The position numbers and the translations under genes were made by a program. 64,000 nt of DNA from Aromatoleum buckelii. GTDB taxonomy: Bacteria; Pseudomonadota; Gammaproteobacteria; Burkholderiales; Rhodocyclaceae. The notes beneath the pieces are model-generated. The model saw nothing but the letters and a program-made list of their open reading frames with translations, did not search any database and was not told where the DNA came from. Where the stretch lies: the NCBI RefSeq assembly GCF_012910785.2, contig NZ_WTVH02000008.1, positions 124,001-188,000 of the forward strand, given 5' to 3'. Shown piece by piece: positions 36,439 to 44,511 of this stretch (the first letter of the stretch is position 1; every line of letters begins with the position of its first letter).

Positions 36439-37785
36439 ATGGCCTATTCCGATCTGCGCGCGTTTCTCGCCGATCTCGGCGACGACCTGCGGCACGTCCG
36501 CGACGAATTCGATCCGCGCTTCGAAATCGCGGCAGTGTTGCGCAGCCTGCCCGCGGGCGCGCCGGCGGTGCTGTTCGACAACATCCGCGGCTATCCCGGC
36601 GCGCGCGTCGCCGGCAACCTGATTGCCAGCCGCCCGCGCCTCGCCCGCGCGCTGGGCACGACCGAAGAGCGGCTCGCGCAAACCTGGCTGCAGCGCAAGG
36701 AAACTGGCGTGACGCCGGTCGTCGCAACGGGCGCGGCGCCGGTCAAGGAAGTTGTGCACCGCGCTCCCGACGACTTGCTGTCACTGCTGCCGATCCTGAC
36801 CCACCACGAGAAAGACGCGGCGCCGTTCATCACCACCGGCGTCGTGCTGTGCACCGACCCCGAGACCGGCCGGCGCGGCATGGGCATCCACCGCATGATG
36901 GTCAAGGGCGGCAGGCGGCTCGGCATCCTGCTCGCGAATCCGCCGCTGCCGCAGTTCCTCGCGCGCGCCGAAGCCGCCGGCCGGCCGCTCGACGTCGCGA
37001 TCGCGCTCGGCCTCGAACCGGCGACGCTGCTCGCATCGGTCGTCAAGGTCGGTCCGCTGGTGCCGGACAAGATGGCGATCGCCGGCGCGTTGCGCGGCGA
37101 ACCGGTCGAACTGGTGCGCGCCGAGACGGTCGACGTCGAAGTGCCCGCGCGGGCCGAGATCGTCATCGAAGGGCGGATGCTGCCGGGCGTGCGCGAGCTC
37201 GAAGGGCCGTTCGGCGAGAACACCGGGCATTATTTCTCGAACGTCAGCCCGGTCATCGAAGTGAGCGCCGTCACGCACCGCGACAACTTCATCTACCCCG
37301 GCCTGTGCCCGTGGTCCGCCGAAGTCGACGCGCTCTTGTCGCTCGCCGCCGGTGCCGAGCTGCTCGGCCAGCTGCAGGCGCTGATCGGCGGCGTCGTCGA
37401 CCTGGAACTGGCTGCCGGCACGAGCGGTTTTTCGGCCGTCATCGCGGTTCACGACTGCACGCCGGCCGACGTGAGAAGGCTCGTGATGCTCGCGCTGAAC
37501 CTCGACCGCCGCCTTAAGATGGTCACCGTCGTCGATGACGACGTCGATATCCGCGACCCGCGCGAAGTGGCGTGGGCGCTGGCGACGCGCTACCAGCCTG
37601 CGCGCGACACCGTCGTGATCCACGGCTGCGAAGCTTATGTCATCGATCCGTCGGCGTCCGGCAACGCCGCTTCGAAAGTCGGCTTCATCGCGACGCGCGC
37701 GAGCGGCGCGGAGTCCGACCGCATCACCCTGCCCGCCGCCGCCGCGGAAAAAGCCCGCGCAGTCGTCGCCGCACTGCTTTCCTGA
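36439..37785 (+). CDS. UbiD-family (de)carboxylase, third paralogue of the phenol cluster
   Basis: The 448-residue protein opens MAYSDLRAFLADLGDDLRHV. The UbiD network is conserved (R152 in GIHRMMVK, E255 and E260 in EGPFGENTGHY), so it should bind prenylated FMN and be an active (de)carboxylase. It is not one of the four carboxylase subunits reported from Thauera; the same position there holds an unassigned UbiD-like gene. Possible roles are a second aromatic carboxylation or a chaperone or spare subunit. It is followed after 12 bp by ubiX. Confidence 0.9.
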   Translation: MAYSDLRAFLADLGDDLRHVRDEFDPRFEIAAVLRSLPAGAPAVLFDNIRGYPGARVAGNLIASRPRLARALGTTEERLAQTWLQRKETGVTPVVATGAAPVKEVVHRAPDDLLSLLPILTHHEKDAAPFITTGVVLCTDPETGRRGMGIHRMMVKGGRRLGILLANPPLPQFLARAEAAGRPLDVAIALGLEPATLLASVVKVGPLVPDKMAIAGALRGEPVELVRAETVDVEVPARAEIVIEGRMLPGVRELEGPFGENTGHYFSNVSPVIEVSAVTHRDNFIYPGLCPWSAEVDALLSLAAGAELLGQLQALIGGVVDLELAAGTSGFSAVIAVHDCTPADVRRLVMLALNLDRRLKMVTVVDDDVDIRDPREVAWALATRYQPARDTVVIHGCEAYVIDPSASGNAASKVGFIATRASGAESDRITLPAAAAEKARAVVAALLS

Positions 37786-37797
37786 GGGAGATCTGAA

Positions 37798-38382
37798 ATG
37801 AGAATAGTCGTCGGAATTTCCGGTGCCAGCGGCGCGATCTACGGCATTCGCCTGCTCGAGGTGTTGAAGAAGATCGGCGTCGAAACCGACCTTGTGATGT
37901 CGGATTCGGCCAAGCGCACGATCGTCTACGAAACCGATTATTCGATCAACGACGTCAAGCTCCTCGCCTCCTGCGTCCATGACATCAACGACGTCGGCGC
38001 GTCGATCGCGAGCGGCTCGTTCCGCCACGCCGGCATGGTCATCGCGCCGTGCTCGATCAAGACGCTGTCGGCGGTCGCGAACTCGTTCAACACGAACCTG
38101 CTGATCCGCGCCGCCGACGTGACGCTGAAAGAGCGCCGCAAGCTCGTGCTGATGATCCGCGAGACCCCGCTGCACCTCGGGCACCTGCGGCTAATGACGC
38201 AGGTCACCGAGACCGGCGCGGTGCTGGTGCCGCCGCTGCCGGCGTTCTACCACCGCCCGCAGACGATCGACGACATCATCAATCAGTCGGTGACGAAAGT
38301 GCTCGATCAGTTCGACCTCGACGTCGACCTGTTCGGCCGCTGGACCGGCAACGAAGAACGCGACTTGGCGAAGGCGCGCTGA
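37798..38382 (+). CDS. ubiX: UbiX-family flavin prenyltransferase
   Basis: The 194-residue protein has VVGISGASGAIYGIRLLEVL (FMN-binding), IAPCSIKTLSAVANSF, LIRAADVTLKERRKLVLMIR with ETPL, and LPAFYHRPQTIDD, the family motifs of UbiX/Pad1. It joins dimethylallyl monophosphate to FMN to make prenylated FMN, the cofactor of UbiD enzymes. Its place behind three UbiD-family genes shows that it serves them. The next gene starts only 4 bases after its stop. Confidence 0.94.
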   Translation: MRIVVGISGASGAIYGIRLLEVLKKIGVETDLVMSDSAKRTIVYETDYSINDVKLLASCVHDINDVGASIASGSFRHAGMVIAPCSIKTLSAVANSFNTNLLIRAADVTLKERRKLVLMIRETPLHLGHLRLMTQVTETGAVLVPPLPAFYHRPQTIDDIINQSVTKVLDQFDLDVDLFGRWTGNEERDLAKAR

Positions 38383-38386
38383 CATC

Positions 38387-38956
38387 ATGCTGCTCGCCTC
38401 GGTCACGCGCTCCGGCCGCTTTGTCCGGATGTCGTCCGCCCCCCACGGCAGCTTCGATCCCGTCACCGACGGGAAGATCGCCCTCGCCGGCACGATCACC
38501 CCCGGGGACGGCGTCGGTCGCCGCTTCACATCGCTCGACTGGGTTGTCGAGGAGTTCCGCACGAAGCTCGGCTTCGTGCCGCATCCCGGCACGCTGAACC
38601 TGCACATGTCCGGCTCGCGCTGGCGCGGTGCGCGCCAGCGACTCGCAGCCGCACCGGGCATCGCGATCGCGTCGCCGGCGGGCTTCTGCGGCGCACGATG
38701 CTTTCGCATCCGGCTTGCCGGGCGGATTGACGCGGCGCTGGTGCTGCCGGACGTCGCCGACTACCCGTCGCACAAGTTCGAGATCGTTGCCCCGGTGCCG
38801 GTGCGCGCGACGCTCGGCTTGGGCGACGGCGACCGCGTCGCGCTGCGGCTCGATCTCACCTGCAGCACAGTCCCGCTGCGTGTCGGCACGAGCCGCGACG
38901 CGCGCACCGCTTCGCGCGCGCAGATCGCGCGGCTCGTCGGAGGAGAACCGTCATGA
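38387..38956 (+). CDS. DUF120 protein, archaeal-type CTP-dependent riboflavin kinase-like
   Basis: The 189-residue protein matches the archaeal RibK (DUF120) fold across its core: GTITPGDGVGRRFTSLDWVV (residues about 34-53), LGFVPHPGTLNLHM (from about residue 61), and IDAALVLPDVADYPSHKFEI with VAPVPVRATLGLGDGDRV (about 114-150). The same motifs occur in order in Methanocaldococcus MJ0056, as I recall its sequence. That enzyme makes FMN from riboflavin using CTP. An N-terminal stretch of about 30 residues and an Ala/Arg-rich insert are extra. Its position right after ubiX, which consumes FMN, supports the role. Its stop overlaps the Nudix start (ATGA). Confidence 0.8.
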   Translation: MLLASVTRSGRFVRMSSAPHGSFDPVTDGKIALAGTITPGDGVGRRFTSLDWVVEEFRTKLGFVPHPGTLNLHMSGSRWRGARQRLAAAPGIAIASPAGFCGARCFRIRLAGRIDAALVLPDVADYPSHKFEIVAPVPVRATLGLGDGDRVALRLDLTCSTVPLRVGTSRDARTASRAQIARLVGGEPS

Positions 38957-39501
38957 CAATGAAATTCTGTCCGGAATGCCGGACGCCGCTCGCGCTCGCC
39001 AAGGTACATGGACGGGAACGGGAAAGCTGTCCGGCCTGCGGCTACGTCGCGTTCCACAAGCCGGCGCCGGTCGTGCTCGCGATCATCGATCACGCCGACC
39101 ATCTCGTGATGATCCGCCGCGGGCTCGCTCCGCTGGCCGGCTACTGGGCGCCGCCCGGCGGCTACGTCGAGCTCGGCGAGTCGCTGGAGGACGCGGTCAT
39201 CCGCGAGGCGCGCGAAGAAACCGGCCTTGACGTCGTCGTCGACGGTTTCATCGGCGCGTACTCGCAGACCGGCGCACGCGCGCTGATCCTCGCGTATCGC
39301 GCCCATTCTACCGGTGGGCACCCGGTCGCTGCCGACGACGCGGCCGAGCTGCGCCTCGTCGCGCCTGGCCAGCTGCCGCTGCAGCGCTCCCCGGAAGGCG
39401 CGCCGCTCCTCGACCGCTGGTTCTTCGACGTCATCGAGGATGTCACCGCGCCATGGAAATGGGGCCGGCGCCCCGCTGCGCGCTCGGTCGCTGGGAGATG
39501 A
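38953..39501 (+). CDS. Nudix hydrolase with N-terminal zinc ribbon
   Basis: The 182-residue protein has a zinc ribbon CPECRTPLALAK..RESCPACGY (residues about 5-28). The Nudix box follows as GYVELGESLEDAVIREAREE with TGL (about residues 70-92), which fits the consensus exactly. The substrate is unknown; relatives act on NADH, FAD or other diphosphates. Translational overlap with the riboflavin-kinase-like gene suggests flavin or prenyl-diphosphate chemistry (see findings). A MutT-like gene at this position is also known from the Thauera cluster. Confidence 0.88.
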   Translation: MTMKFCPECRTPLALAKVHGRERESCPACGYVAFHKPAPVVLAIIDHADHLVMIRRGLAPLAGYWAPPGGYVELGESLEDAVIREAREETGLDVVVDGFIGAYSQTGARALILAYRAHSTGGHPVAADDAAELRLVAPGQLPLQRSPEGAPLLDRWFFDVIEDVTAPWKWGRRPAARSVAGR

Positions 39502-39647
39502 CGATGGCGGCACCCCCGACCGGGCCGCCCGGCTGACCCGACGCGCCGCCGCGGCGCCTCCCCGACTCTCGTTGATACCTGTCCTGCATGCCGCGCGAGC
39601 GGTTTGCACGGCGCCGCATTGCCTCTCCCAACCGAAGGAAGACGCTC

Positions 39648-40949
39648 ATGGCCTTTTTCGATGAAGCAACCGAAACCCTGACGCGCGATAAGATCGAAGC
39701 GCTGCAGCTGCAAAAACTGCGCGCGATGCTCGCCGAGCTATGGCAGCGCAACCGGTTCTACACGGCGAAATGGACCGCGGCGGGGGTGGATCCGCGCGAC
39801 GTCGGCACGCTCGCCGACCTCGCGCGGCTGCCGTTCACGACCAAGTCCGAGCTGATGGAGGCGCAGCAGGCAGCGAACGGGTCGTTCGGCACGAACCTGA
39901 CGTACCCGCCCGAAGCTTATGTGCGGATGCACCAGACGTCGGGCACGACCGGCCTGCCGCTGAAGGTGCTCGACACCGCGCAATCCTGGGACTGGTTCGG
40001 ACGCTGCTGGGCGCACGTCTTCGCCGGCGCGGGCGTCGGTCCGGCCGACCGCGTGTTCCTGGCGTTCTCGTTCGGCCCGTTCATCGGCTTCTGGTCTGCT
40101 GTCGAAGGGGCGCACAAAGTCGGCGCAACGCTGATCCCGGGCGGCGGGCGCGACTCGCTGCAGCGGCTCGAGCTGATGCGCGACACTGGCGCGACGGTGC
40201 TTTGCTGCACGCCGACCTACGCGCTACGCCTCGCCGAGGTCGGGCGCGAATCGGGCTTCGACCTCGGGTCGATCCCGCTGCGCGCGACCATTCATGCCGG
40301 CGAACCCGGTGCGAACATCCCGGCGACGAAGCAGCGCATCGAGTCGGCGTGGTCGGCGAAGTGCTTCGACCACGCCGGCGCTTCCGAGATCGGCGCGCAT
40401 TCGTTCGAATGCGAGCATCAGCCGGGCGGCACGCACCTTGTCGAGAGCGAGTTCATTGCCGAAGTCATCGATCCGGCGACCGGCGAGCCGGTTGCGCCGG
40501 GCCAGCGCGGCGAACTCGTGCTGACGAACCTGGGCCGCTGGGGTTTCCCCATACTGCGCTACCGCACCGGCGACCTGGTCGAGGTCAACCACGCGCCTTG
40601 CACGTGTGGCCGCGGCTTCCTGCGTTTCGAAGGCGGCATCCTCGGCCGCGCCGACGACATGGTCACGGTGCGCGGCGTCAACGTCTATCCGTCCGGCGTC
40701 GAGAACATCATCCGCAAGTTCATCGAGGTCGACGAATTCCGCATCCACGTGCGCCGCGAGCACTCGCTCGACGAAATGGACGTCGAGATCGAGCTGTGCG
40801 AAGGTGCCGACGCATGCATCGTGCATTCGATCGCCGAAAAGCTCGATTCGCTCCTCGCCTTCCGGCCGCGCGTACACCACGTCGGCCGCAATGCATTGCC
40901 GCGCTTCGACATGAAAGCGCGGCGCTTCCATGTCAGCCGCGAGGGGTGA
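39648..40949 (+). CDS. PaaK-family AMP-forming aryl-CoA ligase
   Basis: The 433-residue protein has the phenylacetate-CoA ligase fold: LWQRNRFYTAKWTAAGVDP, the P-loop HQTSGTTGLPLKV, FDHAGASEIGAHSFECEH, RYRTGDLVEV and the C-terminal GRADDMVTVRGVNVYPSGVE. It would activate an aromatic acid with ATP and CoA. Given its place after the genes that make 4-hydroxybenzoate, that acid is the best guess, although the known 4-hydroxybenzoate-CoA ligases of Thauera belong to the benzoate-CoA ligase group. GAAGGAAG precedes ATG 39648. Confidence 0.85.
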   Translation: MAFFDEATETLTRDKIEALQLQKLRAMLAELWQRNRFYTAKWTAAGVDPRDVGTLADLARLPFTTKSELMEAQQAANGSFGTNLTYPPEAYVRMHQTSGTTGLPLKVLDTAQSWDWFGRCWAHVFAGAGVGPADRVFLAFSFGPFIGFWSAVEGAHKVGATLIPGGGRDSLQRLELMRDTGATVLCCTPTYALRLAEVGRESGFDLGSIPLRATIHAGEPGANIPATKQRIESAWSAKCFDHAGASEIGAHSFECEHQPGGTHLVESEFIAEVIDPATGEPVAPGQRGELVLTNLGRWGFPILRYRTGDLVEVNHAPCTCGRGFLRFEGGILGRADDMVTVRGVNVYPSGVENIIRKFIEVDEFRIHVRREHSLDEMDVEIELCEGADACIVHSIAEKLDSLLAFRPRVHHVGRNALPRFDMKARRFHVSREG

Positions 40950-41103
40950 CGCGGCGCTGGCACTCGTGACTCCCGCAACCCCGCCTAGGCGCGTAGCTGC
41001 GGGTGGCTGAAGGTGTTACCGCTCCGGCCGGGACGAGCCGGCAGGCCCGTTCCAGCCGGAGCATTGCAGTGAGCAGAGCAATAAAACATCAAGGAGGAGA
41101 CAC

Positions 41104-42033
41104 ATGAGGATGAACAAAATCGGCCTTGCGATCGCCCTGTCGGCACTCGTTGCGACAAGCGCGAGCGCGAAGGAAGGCGGCGATCAGTATCCCCACGGCA
41201 GCGAGAACTGGCTCGCTGGCGCACTGCCGCCGCCGGGCGATTATTTTCTGAACTACTTCGGCTATTACGACGGCGACCTGCGTGACGGCGACGGCGACAA
41301 AGTACCCGGCGCCTCCGTCACCGCGTGGTTCGACGCGCTGCGCTGGGTCAAGGTCACGAACCAGCAGATCTTCGGCGGCAATTGGGCGATGCACGCGATC
41401 CTGCCGGTCGTGCACCAGGAACTGGAACTCGGCGCCGGCGGCAAGACGGTCAGCGGGCTCGGCGACATCGTGTTTTCACCGTTCGTCGTCGCGTGGCATT
41501 CCGGCAACTGGCACTGGGTCGCCGCGCTCGACTTCTACGCGCCGACCGGCAAGTACAAGTCGGGTGAACCGCGGAAGAGCATCGGCGCGCACTACTGGAG
41601 CGTCGAACCGGTTTTCGCGGCGACTTGGCTGTCGGAGAACGGCTGGGAGGTGTCGGCCAAGTTCATGTACAACATCAAGGCGAAGAACAAGGACTTTCGC
41701 CCCGCGCCGGGCGCGCCGAAGATGGACTACGAGTCCGGCGACGAACTTCACATCGACTACCTCGTCGGCAAGCGCTTCGGCCCCTGGGGAGCGGGCCTGT
41801 CGGGCTACTACGTGAAGCAGACGACCGACGACGAGCTCGACGGCCGCAAGATCCCGGCAGCGATCGGCCCGTGGTCCGCGGGCCGCCGCGGCGAAGTGTT
41901 CGCGATCGGCCCGAGCGTCAGCTACACGACGAAAGGCGGCACGCTGCTGGTCGCGCAGTGGCAACACGAAACCGAAGCCGAGAACCGTTTCCGCGGCGAC
42001 AAGGCGTGGTTCAAGCTCGTGACGCCGTTCTGA
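41104..42033 (+). CDS. Outer-membrane protein of the phenol/MetA-pathway (SphA-like) family
   Basis: The 309-residue protein has a signal peptide (MRMNKIGLAIALSALVATSA, cleavage near residue 22). Many amphipathic beta strands follow and it ends in Phe (KLVTPF), as in outer-membrane barrels. ENWLAGALPPPGDYFLNYF and the strand pattern fit the Phenol_MetA_deg family associated with uptake of aromatic hydrophobics. AAGGAGGAGAC lies just before the ATG. A strong hairpin follows it, and it is 154 bp from the ligase gene, so it may have its own promoter. Confidence 0.82.
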   Translation: MRMNKIGLAIALSALVATSASAKEGGDQYPHGSENWLAGALPPPGDYFLNYFGYYDGDLRDGDGDKVPGASVTAWFDALRWVKVTNQQIFGGNWAMHAILPVVHQELELGAGGKTVSGLGDIVFSPFVVAWHSGNWHWVAALDFYAPTGKYKSGEPRKSIGAHYWSVEPVFAATWLSENGWEVSAKFMYNIKAKNKDFRPAPGAPKMDYESGDELHIDYLVGKRFGPWGAGLSGYYVKQTTDDELDGRKIPAAIGPWSAGRRGEVFAIGPSVSYTTKGGTLLVAQWQHETEAENRFRGDKAWFKLVTPF

Positions 42034-42039
42034 GCAAGG

Positions 42040-42078
42040 CTGCGGCGCGCCCGGCAATCCCGGGCGCGCCGCAGTTTC
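42040..42078. terminator. Strong hairpin terminator between convergent genes
   Basis: CTGCGGCGCGCCCGG and CCGGGCGCGCCGCAG form a stem of about 15 bp, followed by TTTCTT on the plus strand. It ends the phenol-cluster outer-membrane gene and may also serve the opposing DUF6351 gene. Confidence 0.85.
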
Positions 42079-42101
42079 TTGTGCGGGCAGGCGGCAGGCT
42101 T

Positions 42102-44330
42102 TCAGCCGGTGCCGTCCGCCCCCGGCAAATCGGCCGGGCGGCCTTGATCGGCCTGACGGTAGTCGCAGACGCCCTGCGGAAAGATCTGCTCCAGTCGCGC
42201 CCGGTAGGGACGCATGTCGACCGGTTCGTAGAGACCGCCATCGAGCGCTTCGCCGACGGTCTGCAGCGCGCACTTGAAATGATCGCCGCGTATCGTGTCG
42301 CCCGCGACGATGCGCGGATTATCGTAGATCGGATAGGCGCGCATGCACGGGCCGGCGGGACGCCCGTTCCATTCGCCGTCCCATACCCGATCGCCACTGA
42401 ACATCGTCCTCCCCCGCGCATCGATGCAACGATCGCTCGCGGCCGCCGGACGCAGCGCGGACCAGGACTGCTCGGGACGCGCGCGTCTGGCCGCGAGCCA
42501 TCGCTCGATCGCGGCGAAGGCCTCAGGAGTCGGATCGTGCTTCCTGTCGCTGACCCAGATTGCCTGGTTTCCCGCATCTCCCTGTGCCGCAAGGAGCCGC
42601 GCGCGCACCGAAAAGGACGCCGAAGCATGGTGCATGTCCAGCACCGGTTCCAGATAGTGGCGCACGTCGATGACCGGAATGTCGAGGCGCCCGAGAAAGA
42701 CCTGGCCCGATCGGTACGCCGCCGCCATTGCCAGGCGGTCGCCCTCGAAGCGCGGCGACGGCGCGTCGCGGGTCTTGCCGCGATTCATGTTGTGCGCGCT
42801 CCACGGCGAGAAATCATCCAGATCGCTGTCGGCCCCGCGCAGGAGCCAGAAACGCTCGCGCTCCATCTCGGCGACGGGCTTCCAGCTGCCGACACGGGCA
42901 TTGAGGCGCAGGAACTGCTCGGCATCGATCTGCCCGCGCTGCAGCGCCCGCAAGCCGTATTGGACCCCCACGTTGTCCCACGGGATGCGCGCATAGCCCT
43001 GCGCATCGGTCCCGTAAAAGTCCTTCAGATCCTCGAAATAGCTCCACTGCACGCGCCTGAACACACGCCTCGCGAGCCGGTCCTCAATCGACGCAAAGCG
43101 CGGGTTCAGCACCAGCGGCGTCAGCCCGCGCCAGCCGACCACGCATTCGGTCTGCCCCTCCGGGTCCGCCACCCGACGCTCGCCGGCCAGCAGCGCAAGC
43201 CGGGTCGTCGTCGCGATGGCTCTTGCCTTGCCCTCGCCTTGGTAATCGTTGCGGGCGTTGAGACCTTCGACCCATTGCCGGTGTTCGGCGTGGTGCCACA
43301 GCCGATTGCGGCGGTCGGTCCGGTCGAAGTAATACTCCAGCAGTTCGCAATCGAACGCCCAGATGGTCTGGGTGACCATGTCGGGATACGAATACTGCGC
43401 GATCGCCGCATCGATCAGGCCGGGACGGTTCTGCGCCAGCAGATACTGCTGGATCGCACCACCGGACCCGCCGACGCCGATCGTGTACTCCGGTTCGCCG
43501 TACAGCGCGACGAACTGGCGCTTTACGCGCACCGCCGTATCTTCGGCCAGCCAGATGTTGTAATGGGTGGAGGTCGTCGTGCCGGTCGACGCGACGACCG
43601 CATAGCCCTGCGCCAACTGCTCGCTGCGCCCCTCGAGGACCCTCGAAGGCTTCACCCTGCCTTGCCGGTGCCCGATGCCGACGCCGCCGGAAAACTGGTA
43701 GATCAGGCGGCCATTCCAGTGCCCGGCAGTCGGGGCAGCGAGAGTTTCATGAGGCCCCTTCAGCGCCGCGATGACATAGATGAACCGGTTGATCGTGCCC
43801 ATTTCGACGCGCACGATGAACGGCACCGGGGTACCGTTGATGCTGACGCTGTCGACGTCCCGCACCGCCTCCGACCACCGCTCGAATTTTTCCTTGTCCC
43901 GAGGCTTGTAGTAATACCAGGCCCGGGTGCGCGCCAGACAGTCCTGGCTGTAGCCGATCGGCGCCGGGTTCGCAAACACCGTCGCGGCCTTCGACACGAC
44001 CGGCGTGCCGACTCGGGCCTGATTGTCCACCAGCGGTTGGCCCAGACCGGAAGCTTCGGTATCGCAAACAAACGGATACTGCCTGGGTCCGGCAAACAGG
44101 GCTTCGCTCGGCCCCACCTCGCCGAGCCTTATCGGAAACCGGAACGTTTCGGCAGGGCGTTGCAGCCGCGACGGGTGCGGTCCGTCGTAAGGGGCGATGG
44201 GCGCCTTCGCATCGAAGCCCGCCGGCAGGCCGACCACGATCGGACTTTGCGCTTTCGGCGGCGCGGAGGATCCGGCAGGCAGCGTGGCCATCAGCAGCAA
44301 GCTCAACCAGACCCACCTTTTCGCCGGCAT
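42102..44330 (-). CDS. Secreted DUF6351-like protein with alpha/beta-hydrolase-type motif
   Basis: The 742-residue protein has a signal peptide (MPAKRWVWLSLLLMATLPAG). VGGSGGAIQQYLLAQNRPGL carries a G-x-S-x-G-like nucleophile elbow (GGSGG) and is followed by AAIAQYSYPDMVTQTIWAFD, suggesting a serine hydrolase fold. I recall this as the DUF6351 family, whose function is not established. Candidate substrates are esters or polyesters outside the cell. It is a single gene on this strand, with the small Pro/Asp-rich gene 25 bp upstream. Confidence 0.7.
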   Translation of the reverse strand: MPAKRWVWLSLLLMATLPAGSSAPPKAQSPIVVGLPAGFDAKAPIAPYDGPHPSRLQRPAETFRFPIRLGEVGPSEALFAGPRQYPFVCDTEASGLGQPLVDNQARVGTPVVSKAATVFANPAPIGYSQDCLARTRAWYYYKPRDKEKFERWSEAVRDVDSVSINGTPVPFIVRVEMGTINRFIYVIAALKGPHETLAAPTAGHWNGRLIYQFSGGVGIGHRQGRVKPSRVLEGRSEQLAQGYAVVASTGTTTSTHYNIWLAEDTAVRVKRQFVALYGEPEYTIGVGGSGGAIQQYLLAQNRPGLIDAAIAQYSYPDMVTQTIWAFDCELLEYYFDRTDRRNRLWHHAEHRQWVEGLNARNDYQGEGKARAIATTTRLALLAGERRVADPEGQTECVVGWRGLTPLVLNPRFASIEDRLARRVFRRVQWSYFEDLKDFYGTDAQGYARIPWDNVGVQYGLRALQRGQIDAEQFLRLNARVGSWKPVAEMERERFWLLRGADSDLDDFSPWSAHNMNRGKTRDAPSPRFEGDRLAMAAAYRSGQVFLGRLDIPVIDVRHYLEPVLDMHHASASFSVRARLLAAQGDAGNQAIWVSDRKHDPTPEAFAAIERWLAARRARPEQSWSALRPAAASDRCIDARGRTMFSGDRVWDGEWNGRPAGPCMRAYPIYDNPRIVAGDTIRGDHFKCALQTVGEALDGGLYEPVDMRPYRARLEQIFPQGVCDYRQADQGRPADLPGADGTG

Positions 44331-44355
44331 ATTCCCCCCTATGCGAGTGAATCGA

Positions 44356-44511
44356 TCAGGATCGCCCTTTCTTTACGTGTTCGCGGGTCACTTGCGCGGT
44401 ATCGTCGTCCGTCTCCGGATCCGGGTCCTTGCTCGGGTCCGGCACCGGGTCGGGCTCCGGTGCCGGGTCGGGTTGCGGACCCGGCACCGGGGGTGTAGGC
44501 GTATGCATCAT
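44356..44511 (-). CDS. Small Pro/Asp-rich protein of 51 residues
   Basis: The frame MMHTPTPPVPGPQPDPAPEP continues DPVPDPSKDPDPETDDD and ends EHVKKGRS. GGAGGG lies directly upstream of the double ATG. Very acidic proline-rich mini-proteins of this look are found in many betaproteobacteria. An upstream in-frame start at 44628 adds a region without this composition. No function can be given, and a non-coding origin is possible. Confidence 0.45.
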   Translation of the reverse strand: MMHTPTPPVPGPQPDPAPEPDPVPDPSKDPDPETDDDTAQVTREHVKKGRS

